A DNA stretch of 17,431 nucleotides, taken from Deltaproteobacteria bacterium. Its GTDB lineage: Bacteria; Desulfobacterota; Binatia; DP-6. A program made the position numbers and the translations under genes. The notes beneath the pieces are model-generated. The model worked only from the letters and a program-made list of their open reading frames with translations, searched no databases and was not told the DNA's origin. Shown piece by piece: positions 1-7,444 of this stretch. Within the stretch, counting starts at the first letter, position 1, and every line of letters starts with the position of its first letter. The stretch is taken from the NCBI GenBank assembly GCA_005879245.1, contig VBLA01000109.1, positions 1-17,431 on the forward strand, in the 5' to 3' direction.

Positions 1-1482
1 GATCGTCCCGCGTGGCTCTCCGCCGACGTGGCCTCGGCGGTGCGGAGCGCGCTCGCCCCGCTCGCCGCGCCATCCGCGACCGTCGAGCAGGCGATGGCGA
101 TTGCGAGACGGCTCGCCGCGAGCCTCACCCTGGCCGGACGCGCCCGGTCCGCCGACGTCGAGCCCGTGCCGTTCTCCCTGGCGGACATTCCGTTGGTCCC
201 GGACGAGGCGGCGGTGCCCGAGGGCGGCGAAGCCCCGACGGTCGCTTCCTTCCCCGGCGACGCGGCGGACGACGCCGATGTCGCCGTCGATCTCGCCGCG
301 CCGGCCGATGAGCTGCCGGGGATGGCGGTGCCGCTCGCGGCGGAGGAGCTCGCGCGCCTCCTCGAGGCGGGTGTCCGACCGACCCAGGCGACGGGTGACG
401 GCGGTGGCGGGAGCGGTCTCTTCGTGACGCAGCTCAAGGGCAAGCTACCGTCCGCCCTCCGAGAGGAGAGTCGTGACCGGGCGGCGGAGTCCGCGGCGAC
501 CGCGCGCCGGCCCCGGTCGGTCGCGCGAGGTGAGGACACCGATCCGTGCTACTTCTACGACGAGTGGGACGAGCTGATCGGCGACTACCGCAGTCGCTGG
601 TGTCGGCTCTACGAGCGCGAGCTTCCCGGTGACGGGGGGGAGTTCTTCACCCGGACCGTCGCGGCCAATGTGCGCCTGATCCCCGAGGTGCGGCGGCAGT
701 TCCAGCGCATCCGCCCCGCCATGTACCGCCCCTTGAGCGGCCTCGAGGACGGGGAGGACTTCGACCTGAACGCGGTCATCGACGCGTGGACCGACCGCCG
801 CGCGCGGCGCCCGCCGTCGACGCGGCTCTACCGCTCGCGGGTGCGCGCCGAACGCGACGTCGCGACCCTCTTCCTCCTCGACATGAGCGCATCCACCGAC
901 GAGCCCCTCGTTGGAGCGTCCGCTCCCGGTCCTGCGCGGCGTACCATCGACGTCGTCCGGGAAGCCCTGGTGGTGATGGCGGTGGCGCTGGAGGAGCTGG
1001 GGGACGCGTACGCCATCTACGGCTTCTCGGGCGAAGGGCGCGCGAAGGTCGAGTTCTACCACGTGAAGGGGTTCAGCGAATCGCTCGCGCGACCGGTGAA
1101 GGCGCGGATCGGTGGGATCACGCCCAAGGGGAGCACGCGCATGGGCACGGCGCTGCGCCACGCGACCACGAAGCTCCGCAACGTCGCCGCGCGCTCGCGA
1201 CACCTCCTCTTGCTCTCCGACGGCTTCCCGCAGGATCTCGACTACGGCGAGGATCGCCGGAGTCACGCCTACGGCATCCGGGACACGGCCGCCGCGTTGC
1301 GCGAGGCGGAGACCGCGGGCATCACGCCCTTCTGCGTGACCGTCGACCGCGCCGGCCACGACTACCTGCGGGAGATGTGCGATACTCGACGCTACATGGT
1401 GATCGACGACACGGCGGCGTTGCCGCGCGAGCTGCCGAAGATCTACGAGCGGGAGATCCTGTCGCGGGTGGTACCGGCGTGA
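1..1482 (+). CDS. NorD/CbbO-type VWA-domain protein (5' partial)
   Basis: The frame is open from the first base, so the gene begins upstream; 493 codons are visible. The C-terminal von Willebrand A domain has a MIDAS metal site: DMSAS (Asp at visible codon 294), a Thr in KGSTRMG (codon 379) and an Asp in LLLLSDG (codon 407). Before it lies the block LEDGEDFDLNAVIDAW...RLYRSRVRAERDVA, typical of NorD and CbbO proteins. In that family the VWA protein works with a MoxR-type AAA+ ATPase (NorQ/CbbQ) in the cytoplasm to mature or reactivate a metalloenzyme such as nitric oxide reductase or Rubisco. The ATPase gene would be expected upstream, outside the window. An acidic, Ala/Pro-rich, poorly conserved stretch (codons about 50-160) probably links an N-terminal helical part to the VWA half. 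The TGA overlaps the GTG of the Rieske gene. The family is confident; the client enzyme cannot be told from the sequence. Confidence 0.88.
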   Translation, partial: DRPAWLSADVASAVRSALAPLAAPSATVEQAMAIARRLAASLTLAGRARSADVEPVPFSLADIPLVPDEAAVPEGGEAPTVASFPGDAADDADVAVDLAAPADELPGMAVPLAAEELARLLEAGVRPTQATGDGGGGSGLFVTQLKGKLPSALREESRDRAAESAATARRPRSVARGEDTDPCYFYDEWDELIGDYRSRWCRLYERELPGDGGEFFTRTVAANVRLIPEVRRQFQRIRPAMYRPLSGLEDGEDFDLNAVIDAWTDRRARRPPSTRLYRSRVRAERDVATLFLLDMSASTDEPLVGASAPGPARRTIDVVREALVVMAVALEELGDAYAIYGFSGEGRAKVEFYHVKGFSESLARPVKARIGGITPKGSTRMGTALRHATTKLRNVAARSRHLLLLSDGFPQDLDYGEDRRSHAYGIRDTAAALREAETAGITPFCVTVDRAGHDYLREMCDTRRYMVIDDTAALPRELPKIYEREILSRVVPA

Positions 1483-1832
1483 GCCTCGTGATCGGGCGCG
1501 TGGGCGAGCTCCGGCCCGGGGAGACGAAGAAGTTCCTGCTCGCCTGCGACGGCGGGGAGGTCGAGGGCTTCCTCCTCAACTATGCCGGCGAGCACCATGC
1601 ATACGTGAACCGCTGCCGGCACGTCCCCATGAGCCTCGACTGGGTGGAGAACCAGTTCTTCACCGAGGACGGGCGCTTCGTGCAGTGCGCCACGCACGGT
1701 GCCTACTATCGTCCCGAGACGGGTGAGTGCGTGGCGGGCCCGCCCTGCGGCCGGACCCTCCACCGCATCCCCCTCCGCATCGAGGGGGCGACCATCGTCG
1801 CGGACTGCCCCGGTCCGCTCCCCGACGACTAA
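1479..1832 (+). CDS. Rieske [2Fe-2S] ferredoxin-like protein
   Basis: This 117-residue soluble protein is a single Rieske domain. The cluster ligands are visible as Cys46-Arg-His48 (NRCRH) and Cys70-x-x-His73 (QCATH), followed by a proline-loop-like region (AGPPCG, 87-91). There is no signal peptide or membrane anchor, so it should act in the cytoplasm as an electron carrier or redox sensor rather than as a bc1 subunit. The start is a GTG within the GTGA overlap with the upstream VWA gene. That makes translational coupling likely and leaves no room for another start near the domain. Small Rieske proteins of this form (HVPM.LDW..., CATHGA) are known next to NorD/CbbO-type genes, so a shared role in activating a metalloenzyme is a reasonable inference. 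The physiological partner is unknown. Confidence 0.88.
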   Translation: MSLVIGRVGELRPGETKKFLLACDGGEVEGFLLNYAGEHHAYVNRCRHVPMSLDWVENQFFTEDGRFVQCATHGAYYRPETGECVAGPPCGRTLHRIPLRIEGATIVADCPGPLPDD

Positions 1833-1850
1833 GGTCTCGCGCGGCGCGCC

Positions 1851-1973
1851 TTCGCGGGGGCAGGGGCGCCGGCTCGGCTCCGCGTCCTCGGGCAAACGGC
1901 GTTTCGCCCGGCGACCGCGCGAAACGCCGCTTGCCCTGCGGAGTCGCCGCTCCGGCGCCCCCGCCCCCGCGAA
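1851..1973. repeat. Long imperfect palindrome between convergent genes
   Basis: Two arms of about 55 nt (1851-1907 and 1919-1973) flank an 11-nt centre. The outer 22 nt (1851-1872 against 1952-1973) pair at 21 of 22 positions. The inner 18 nt (1890-1907 against 1919-1936) pair at 17 of 18. The middle parts pair only partly, sharing a CTCCGC block. The element starts 18 nt after the Rieske stop and ends 9 nt before the FAD gene stop, filling most of the 150-nt gap. As RNA it would form a very stable hairpin from either strand, so it could end transcription in both directions. However, no U-run follows either arm, and the size is more like a REP/MITE-type dispersed element. No second copy was seen in the window. 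Confidence 0.75.
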
Positions 1974-1982
1974 CGGGCGGCG

Positions 1983-3167
1983 TCAGTCCTCGCCGTAGAA
2001 CCGGCGCCGCGCGGCCTCGTCGCAGGGCGCCTCGGGCCCGCTGTGCGGCACGTCGCATATCCGGCTCGGGTCCTGGGCGAGGAGCGGCAGCGCGCGATCC
2101 CGCCGGGCGTCGGCGGCGGCGCCCACGTCCATGAAGATGTCGGTGAACCAGGAGTCGGTCCGGTGGACGCGGGCGAAGTACCCGTCGTGTTCCGCGGCGT
2201 AGGCGTGGCCGGCGGCGTTCCAGTCGTCGGTGGCGAGGAGGGCGTCGCGGAGGACGCGCACGTCCCGGAGCGTGAGCGACATTCCCTGACCCCAGGTGGG
2301 GTCGCTGGTCGCCGCCGCGTCGCCCACGAGGGCGACGCCGTCGCGGTAGGGATGCTCGACCCAGGTCTCCGCCCCGTCGAAGGTGGCGAGCGGGCCAGCC
2401 TCGCGAGCTCGGGTATAGAACTCGGCGGGCACCCCGGACCGCACGGATTCCTCGATGAACCGTCCGAGGCTCGCCGCTCCCTGCAGCCGCCGCTCCAGCG
2501 TGTCCTTGTGGCAGCCGACGTAGGCCCGGACCCGCTCGCCGCGCTGCGGAAAGAGGAGGGCCACGCGCCCCAGGCCCGGATTGATGGCGTGATACACGGC
2601 GTCGCTCGGAGCGGGGAGGTTCTCGAAGAGCACGCCGGCGAAGAGGAGGTGGTCGGGATCCTGCGCGACGGTGAAGCGGCCCGCGCGCCGGACCATCGAG
2701 CCACGGCCGTCGGCGCCGACGACGAGGCGCGCCTCGACCTCTTCGCTCCGTCCATCGGTCTCGACCTGCACCCGGGGAGGCTGTCCGGGTCGAACCTCGA
2801 CCACGCGCGCGCCACGGCGCACCTCCGCCCCCGCTGCCGCGGCCGCCTCTAGCAGGAGCTCTTGCATGGCGGGGTGATAGAACGTGAGCCAGCCTGCACG
2901 CTGGGGCGTGGTCTCGACGAGGTCGCGCGCTATGAACGGCGCCGATCCACCGCCGAAGAAGATGTTCCAGCCGCGGAGCTCGCTCCCGCACCGCGTCGCG
3001 AGGAGCTCATGGATCCCGAGCCGCTTCGCCTCGGCGACACCCCAGGGGGCGAGCGCCTCGCCACGGACGCGGTCGCGGAAGCGCTCCTCGCGCTCGACGA
3101 CGAGGATGCGCGTGCCGCGCTCCGCCATCGCGCGCGCGAGCACGGAGGCGCCGAGGCCCCCGCCCAC
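1983..3167 (-). CDS. Class A FAD-dependent oxidoreductase/monooxygenase
   Basis: The protein has the PHBH-type flavoprotein fold. Its GGGLGAS nucleotide-binding loop lies at the very N-terminus, ILVVERE (20-26) is the second strand with its acidic end, GADGRGS (151-157) is the DG motif, and VALVGDAAATSDPTWGQG (278-295) is the GD motif contacting the FAD ribityl chain. Such enzymes hydroxylate, epoxidise or reduce lipids and aromatics using NAD(P)H; the substrate is not evident. The first formal start is GTG at 3167, which cuts off the first beta strand. The codons just upstream read QRYDVVTV in the same frame, exactly the missing strand, but contain no ATG/GTG/TTG back to the TGA of the acyl-CoA dehydrogenase. 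An ACG at 3195-3197 preceded by GAGG could be the true start. The gene lies 57 nt after the acyl-CoA dehydrogenase stop (to the GTG) and is probably co-transcribed with it. Confidence 0.85.
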   Translation of the reverse strand: MGGGLGASVLARAMAERGTRILVVEREERFRDRVRGEALAPWGVAEAKRLGIHELLATRCGSELRGWNIFFGGGSAPFIARDLVETTPQRAGWLTFYHPAMQELLLEAAAAAGAEVRRGARVVEVRPGQPPRVQVETDGRSEEVEARLVVGADGRGSMVRRAGRFTVAQDPDHLLFAGVLFENLPAPSDAVYHAINPGLGRVALLFPQRGERVRAYVGCHKDTLERRLQGAASLGRFIEESVRSGVPAEFYTRAREAGPLATFDGAETWVEHPYRDGVALVGDAAATSDPTWGQGMSLTLRDVRVLRDALLATDDWNAAGHAYAAEHDGYFARVHRTDSWFTDIFMDVGAAADARRDRALPLLAQDPSRICDVPHSGPEAPCDEAARRRFYGED

Positions 3168-3224
3168 GGTGACGACGTCGTAGCGTTGTGCGGTCGTCGG
3201 CGCCTCGTGCCGCGAATGGCGCGG

Positions 3225-5147
3225 TCAGGGCTTGGCGGAAGCGACCTTCGGCTCGCGCGCCGCCTCGGTGGCGCGGACCTGGGTCAGGAACTTCGTCTGG
3301 AACGACTCGGGCGTGAGACCGAGGTTCAGACGGCCCTCCTCGAGCCAGGCGTGCCGCCCGGCGATCACGTTCGCCGCCGCCGCGTTCTTGCTGGCGTCGT
3401 CGTTGCTCCAGAGGTCGCGGAAGAGCCGGATCACTCGCCGACGCGAGCTCTGGCAGAACAGGTTGGCGAGCTCGACCGCCGACCCGGCGTCGGGCGCTCG
3501 CCCGTCGGTCATGTGGCGCGCCCGGGAGATCACCGCCGTCATCGCGAAGAGCTCCATCACGATGTCGACCGTGCGGAAGAGGAACCCCTGCTTCCGTTCC
3601 ATCTTGGCCTGGTAGACGGCCATGCCGTGGAAGCTCTCGCGCGCCAGCTTGCGCGCGCTCCGCTCGACGAAGCGGAGATGCCGCGCGAGCGGGCCGAAAT
3701 CGCGGTAGGCGAACGGCGTCCGGAGCCCGCGCAGCCAGAGCGGCGGGTACCACTTCGCATAGAAGGAGAGGATCTTCGGCAGCGCGGCGGCCTTCTCCTT
3801 GAACCCGTTGTTCGCATCGATCATCGCGCCCGCGACCTGGAGATGCTTGTCGACCGCCTCGCGGGCCATGAAGAGGTGCATCACCTCGCTCGAGCCTTCG
3901 AAGATGAGGTTGATCCGGCAGTCGCGCATGATCCGCTCGACCGCGATCGGCGTCTCGCCGCGTCCCTGCAGGGACAGCTCGGTCTCGTAGCCACGGCCGC
4001 CGCGGATCTGCAGCGTCTGGTCGATCATCTCCCAGGCGCGGACCGTGTTCCATTCCTTCGCCGCCGCCGCCTCGAGGCGAATGTCGTACCCGCCACGATC
4101 GGCCATCTGGCTCGCCAGGCGCGACACCGAGTCCATCGCGAAGGTCGTCGCCGCCATGTCGGCGAGGCGGTGGCTGATGGCCTCGTGCTTCCAGAGCGGG
4201 ACGCCCCATTGAATGCGCGAGCCCGTCCAGCCGCGACAGACTTCGAGACAGTGCTTGGCGATCCCCGAACAGATCGCCGGCAAGGTGAGCCGCCCGGTGT
4301 TGAGCGTGATGAGGGCGACCTTGAGTCCGGACCCTTCCTGGCCGATCAGGTTCTCCTTCGGGACCCGTACGTCCTTGAAGCTGATGACGCCGTTGGCGAG
4401 TGCCTTGAGGCCCATGAAGCGGCAGCGGTACTCGACCTTCACCCCCGGCCAGCTCGTCTCGACCACGAAGGCACTGATCTTCTTCGTCTTCGGGTTGCGC
4501 GCCATCACGACGAGGAGCTCGGCGATCGTGCCGCCCGTGCACCAGAGCTTCTCGCCGTTCAGGACGTAGTAGTCGCCTTCCCGCTCGGCGGTCGTCGAGA
4601 GGCTGGCGGGGTCGGAGCCGACGTGGGGCTCCGTCAGGGCGAAGGCCGAGATGGAGCCCGCAGCGCAGCGGGTGAGGTATTTCTTCTTCTGCTCCGGGGT
4701 GCCGAAGAGCTTGAGCGGCTGGGGGACGCCGATCGACTGGTGCGCGGAGAGGAGCGCACCGAGGTTCCCGTCGCAGCTCCCGACCATCTCCATCACCTTG
4801 CAGTACTCGGCGACCGTGAAGCCGAGGCCCCCGTACTCCTTCGGCACCTTCATCCCGAAGGCCCCGAGCCGGCGCAGCCCCTCGACCACGTGGTCGGGAT
4901 ACTCGCCGGTCGCGTCGATCGCGACCGAGTCGACCTCCTCGCGCAGGAAGCGCTCCATATCCCGATAGAACTTGGCGAACTCGGGCCGCTCGGGCGCCGT
5001 CGGGAAGGGGTGGACGAGATCGAGCGGCAGCTGCCCGAGGAATATCTCGCGCAGGAAGGCTCGCCCTTCCAACTCTTTCTGGCGAGCCTGCTCGGCGACC
5101 TGGCGCGACTCCTGTTCGGTGGTCACCCGGACTTCGGTGGCGCTCAT
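3225..5147 (-). CDS. Long-chain-type acyl-CoA dehydrogenase
   Basis: This is a 640-residue flavoprotein catalysing alpha,beta-dehydrogenation of acyl-CoA, the first step of fatty-acid beta-oxidation, with electrons passed to ETF. Visible motifs are KEYGGLGF (103-110), the FAD/substrate loop FALTEPHVGSD (169-179), NGEKLWCTGG (197-206), and the FAD-contacting IRGGRGYETE (381-390). RINLIFEGSSEV (411-422) holds the expected catalytic Glu417. A C-terminal extension of about 200 residues, mostly helical, makes it longer than the usual 380-residue enzymes and similar to VLCAD/ACAD9-type proteins, which are often membrane-associated and prefer long chains. ATG at 5147 was chosen because AGGGGGG lies 6-7 nt upstream; an in-frame upstream ATG at 5195 would add 16 unconserved-looking residues. 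The FAD oxidoreductase follows on the same strand and in the same frame. Substrate chain length is inferred from family resemblance only. Confidence 0.93.
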   Translation of the reverse strand: MSATEVRVTTEQESRQVAEQARQKELEGRAFLREIFLGQLPLDLVHPFPTAPERPEFAKFYRDMERFLREEVDSVAIDATGEYPDHVVEGLRRLGAFGMKVPKEYGGLGFTVAEYCKVMEMVGSCDGNLGALLSAHQSIGVPQPLKLFGTPEQKKKYLTRCAAGSISAFALTEPHVGSDPASLSTTAEREGDYYVLNGEKLWCTGGTIAELLVVMARNPKTKKISAFVVETSWPGVKVEYRCRFMGLKALANGVISFKDVRVPKENLIGQEGSGLKVALITLNTGRLTLPAICSGIAKHCLEVCRGWTGSRIQWGVPLWKHEAISHRLADMAATTFAMDSVSRLASQMADRGGYDIRLEAAAAKEWNTVRAWEMIDQTLQIRGGRGYETELSLQGRGETPIAVERIMRDCRINLIFEGSSEVMHLFMAREAVDKHLQVAGAMIDANNGFKEKAAALPKILSFYAKWYPPLWLRGLRTPFAYRDFGPLARHLRFVERSARKLARESFHGMAVYQAKMERKQGFLFRTVDIVMELFAMTAVISRARHMTDGRAPDAGSAVELANLFCQSSRRRVIRLFRDLWSNDDASKNAAAANVIAGRHAWLEEGRLNLGLTPESFQTKFLTQVRATEAAREPKVASAKP

Positions 5148-5264
5148 GCGAACCCCCCTGGCTTCATTTCGATCGGGGTAGACACCCCGCAACACAACTA
5201 CGCGAGGTCGTCTCCGATGTCTAACCGGGCGGTCGAGGGGGAGAGCCGAGCGAGCGGCGAAGAT
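5148..5264 (-). promoter_or_regulatory. Possible promoter/leader region of the acyl-CoA dehydrogenase gene
   Basis: This 117-nt gap on the minus strand separates the 82-residue protein gene from the acyl-CoA dehydrogenase gene. It contains a short perfect stem-loop, GGGGT-GTCT-ACCCC (5175-5188), and an SD-like AGGGGGG before the ATG at 5147. A weak sigma70-like pair (TTAGAC, 18 nt, TAGTTG) can be drawn, but the second element is a poor match. The gap may give the acyl-CoA dehydrogenase its own transcript start; this is a guess based on spacing and these motifs. Confidence 0.25.
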
Positions 5265-5513
5265 TCACTCCGGCTCGTCGCCGAAGTGGGCGCGGGTGAT
5301 GCGCTCCTTCAGGTACTCGAGCGTGCCGAGGTCTTCCACGATGTCGCCGCCGGTGTCGTAGAAGAATATCTCGCCGCTCTTGTTGCGCCCCACCGCCACC
5401 AGCCACTCGAGGTCGTCGCGGTCCTCGAGCAGGTAGTTGATCGTCTGGCTGACCCCGCGTCCGGGGATGATGGTCACCTTGGGCCGGGCGGGCTTTTCGC
5501 TCTGCTTCGCCAT
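5265..5513 (-). CDS. Conserved-looking small protein of unknown function (82 aa)
   Basis: I do not recognise this protein. It starts at ATG 5513 with a good SD (GGAGG, 9 nt upstream on the minus strand), which is preferred over an upstream in-frame ATG at 5594 that would run into the preceding gene. The N-terminus is basic and disordered-looking (MAKQSEKPARPK). It is followed by VTIIPGRGVSQTINYLL, an acidic EDRDDLEWLVAVG segment, and an alternating strand/helix pattern ending in an acidic tail. No signal peptide, membrane segment or cysteine is seen, so it is probably a small cytoplasmic alpha/beta protein. It lies 50 nt downstream of the RNA methyltransferase gene and could share its transcript. 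The codon usage and SD support a real gene; the function is open. Confidence 0.7.
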   Translation of the reverse strand: MAKQSEKPARPKVTIIPGRGVSQTINYLLEDRDDLEWLVAVGRNKSGEIFFYDTGGDIVEDLGTLEYLKERITRAHFGDEPE

Positions 5514-5563
5514 CAAGGCAGACCTCCCGCGCGGGCGAGCGACGACGCGCTCTGCTCCGCGCC

Positions 5564-6853
5564 CTATCGGACAATAGGGGTGCGCTCCGTGCAAGTCAAG
5601 TGTAACTCTGCCGCTGTCTCCACGTGAAACGTCTGCGGAAAGAGATCGAGTGGCTGCACGCGGAGGATGCGGTAGCCGTGCGTCGCGAACGCGCGCACGT
5701 CACGCGCGAGCGTCGCCGGATCGCAGGCGACGTAGATCACGCGCCGCGGCCGGAGCCGCGCGATGTCACCTACGGCGTCGGCGGCGCCCGCGCGCGGCGG
5801 ATCGAGGATCAGTGCGTCGAGCGAGCCGGGTGCGCGTGCGGCCAGCGCTTCGGCGACCGTGGCGCAACGGAAGCGCGCGTGATGGAACCCGAGCCGCACG
5901 GCGTTCGCCCGCGCGGACGCGATGGCGACGCGGTCGCGTTCGACGCCTTCCACCGCGACCTCACGTCGGGCGAGCGGCAGCGTGAAGTTCCCGGCGCCGC
6001 AGAAGAGATCGAGCACGCGCTCGCCGCGCGCGAAGCCCCCGAGGGCGAGGACGGCAGCCACCAGAGCGGGGTTCGCCGCCGGGTTCACCTGGGTGAAGAC
6101 GTCGGCGGGAACCTCGAGGTCGAGCCCCGGCTCGAGCGGCAGTCGGATGGTCGGATCGCCGGCGACCAGACGCTCGCCGCCCCCCGCGAGCACCGTGCCA
6201 CGCACGGTCGCCAGGCGGGCGAGGAGCGCCTCGCTCGCCGTGCGGTCCGCGGCCCCGGGCCGGCGGGCGGCGAGCCCGGCAAGCACGACGCCCCCCGGGG
6301 CTGTCAGGATGGTGACGCGGCGGAGCGGGACGCGGAGCCTCGTGAGCCACTCCCGCGCGGCCTCGAGGTGCGCCGAGACGGCGGGGTCGGCGATCGGGCA
6401 GCCCGTGATCTCGACCAGGGCGTGCGAACGGGCACGATGATACCCCGCGCGGCGCCCTTCGACGACGAGTGTCACCCGCCCGCGGTAGCCCCAGTCGTTG
6501 GGGGAGGCGATCGTCGGCAGCACCTCGACGTCGTGCACGCCGGCGAGGCGTGCGAGCTGCTCGGCGACGATCGCCGCCTTCGCCTCCCGCTGGGCGGGAG
6601 GCGCGACGTGCTGCCACTGGCAGCCGCCGCAGGTGGGGAAGAACGAGCAGCCGGGAAGGACGCGCGCCGGACCCGGGCGCAGGACCGTGTCGATCTCGGC
6701 CTGCAGGTAGCCGCGGTGGTGCGCCACGACGCTCGCCGTCACCCGATCGCCTGGCGCGGCGTAGGGGAGGAAGACGACCTGCCCCTCGTGATGCGCGAGC
6801 GCATCGAAGCCGAAGGCAAGCCGCTCGACGTCGAGGACGAGGGGCTCAGTCAA
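5564..6853 (-). CDS. RlmD/TrmA-family RNA (uracil-C5)-methyltransferase
   Basis: This 429-residue SAM-dependent enzyme resembles 23S rRNA m5U methyltransferases. An N-terminal TRAM-like beta-barrel (about 1-60) is followed by a probable [4Fe-4S] site: Cys69, Cys75, Cys78 (CSFFPTCGGC) and Cys152 (ITGCP). The Rossmann methyltransferase domain has VLDLFCGAGNF (280-290) for SAM and LDPPRAG (350-356). The catalytic nucleophile is Cys377 in YVACDPATLARDV, and Glu412 near the end (FHVETAAEL) is the likely base. The family methylates U1939 or U747 of 23S rRNA or U54 of tRNA; which target applies here cannot be read from the sequence. The formal start is TTG at 6853, overlapping the upstream lipoprotein stop by 8 nt, with no better start nearby. 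Translational coupling with the envelope genes upstream is likely, though functionally the gene looks like a passenger. Confidence 0.92.
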   Translation of the reverse strand: MTEPLVLDVERLAFGFDALAHHEGQVVFLPYAAPGDRVTASVVAHHRGYLQAEIDTVLRPGPARVLPGCSFFPTCGGCQWQHVAPPAQREAKAAIVAEQLARLAGVHDVEVLPTIASPNDWGYRGRVTLVVEGRRAGYHRARSHALVEITGCPIADPAVSAHLEAAREWLTRLRVPLRRVTILTAPGGVVLAGLAARRPGAADRTASEALLARLATVRGTVLAGGGERLVAGDPTIRLPLEPGLDLEVPADVFTQVNPAANPALVAAVLALGGFARGERVLDLFCGAGNFTLPLARREVAVEGVERDRVAIASARANAVRLGFHHARFRCATVAEALAARAPGSLDALILDPPRAGAADAVGDIARLRPRRVIYVACDPATLARDVRAFATHGYRILRVQPLDLFPQTFHVETAAELHLTCTERTPIVR

Positions 6854-7436
6854 CCCCGGGCTCGCCCAGCAGGAGGAGGGTCTCCTCGGCCGTGAAGAGA
6901 TCGGCGGCGAGCCGCCGCATGAGATCGCGCTCGACCACGCCGCGCGACGGGATCGTGATGCGTCGCGGGATCACCTGGAGGATGCCCGGACCGAGGAAGA
7001 TCGCCTCGCTGCGATCGATCGCCTCGATCGTACTCGTGATCTTGAGGCGCGTGCCCTCGTCGGCGGGCAGGAGGAACAGCTGGTAGGTGACCTCCAGCTC
7101 CGAGACGCGGCCGAGTCCCGCCTGGCGCGCCGCGGACAGATCGCCGATCTCGCCGAGCTTCTTCACCACCTCGGGGCTGCGCTCGTGGTAGCCCGTGATG
7201 ATGAAACCCCGCGCCTGCTCGGCGCGCCGGAGCTGGAAGCCTTCCGCCTCGAGGGCGTGCACAACCCCCGGCCACAGCCGATCGGGCGGCTCGCTCACCA
7301 GCCGAAAGTGCTCGCCCCGCACGTGCTCCTTCGCGTCCGGCACCGGCCCCCGCAACCCACCACAGGCGACGAGGAGCATCGCCGACAAGACGAGAGAAGT
7401 GACGATGCGCGGCACCGGTCGCGCGAGGACGCCCAC
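6846..7436 (-). CDS. Predicted lipoprotein of unknown function
   Basis: The N-terminus has a lipoprotein signal: a hydrophobic stretch (VTSLVLSAMLL) ending in the lipobox LVACGG, with Cys25 counted from GTG 7436. The mature part is about 170 residues, with the pattern FRLVSEPPDRLWPGVVHALEAEGF...GFIITGYHE...LEVTYQLFLLP..GTRLKITST. This suggests two beta-alpha-beta units like the helix-grip domains of BamC/NlpB, but that is a fold-level impression only. A long C-terminal helix follows. GTG 7436 is chosen because GAGG sits 6 nt upstream; a TTG at 7448 overlapping the metalloprotease stop (TTGA) and a GTG at 7415 are also possible. It lies between a periplasmic metalloprotease lipoprotein and the RNA methyltransferase, overlapping or abutting both. 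Location (outer or inner membrane leaflet) and envelope role are inferred. Confidence 0.75.
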   Translation of the reverse strand: MGVLARPVPRIVTSLVLSAMLLVACGGLRGPVPDAKEHVRGEHFRLVSEPPDRLWPGVVHALEAEGFQLRRAEQARGFIITGYHERSPEVVKKLGEIGDLSAARQAGLGRVSELEVTYQLFLLPADEGTRLKITSTIEAIDRSEAIFLGPGILQVIPRRITIPSRGVVERDLMRRLAADLFTAEETLLLLGEPGVD

Positions 7437-7444
7437 CGGGATCC

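Noticed and set aside
1851..1973. Simple rho-independent terminator
   Set aside because: It is far longer than usual and has no U-run on either side; kept as a palindromic repeat with possible terminator action.
2862..5627. A 921-codon open frame on the plus strand opposite the FAD oxidoreductase and acyl-CoA dehydrogenase genes
   Set aside because: It is the antisense shadow of well-supported genes; GC-rich third positions suppress stops. The translation is charged and low in recognisable motifs, with no SD or family match.
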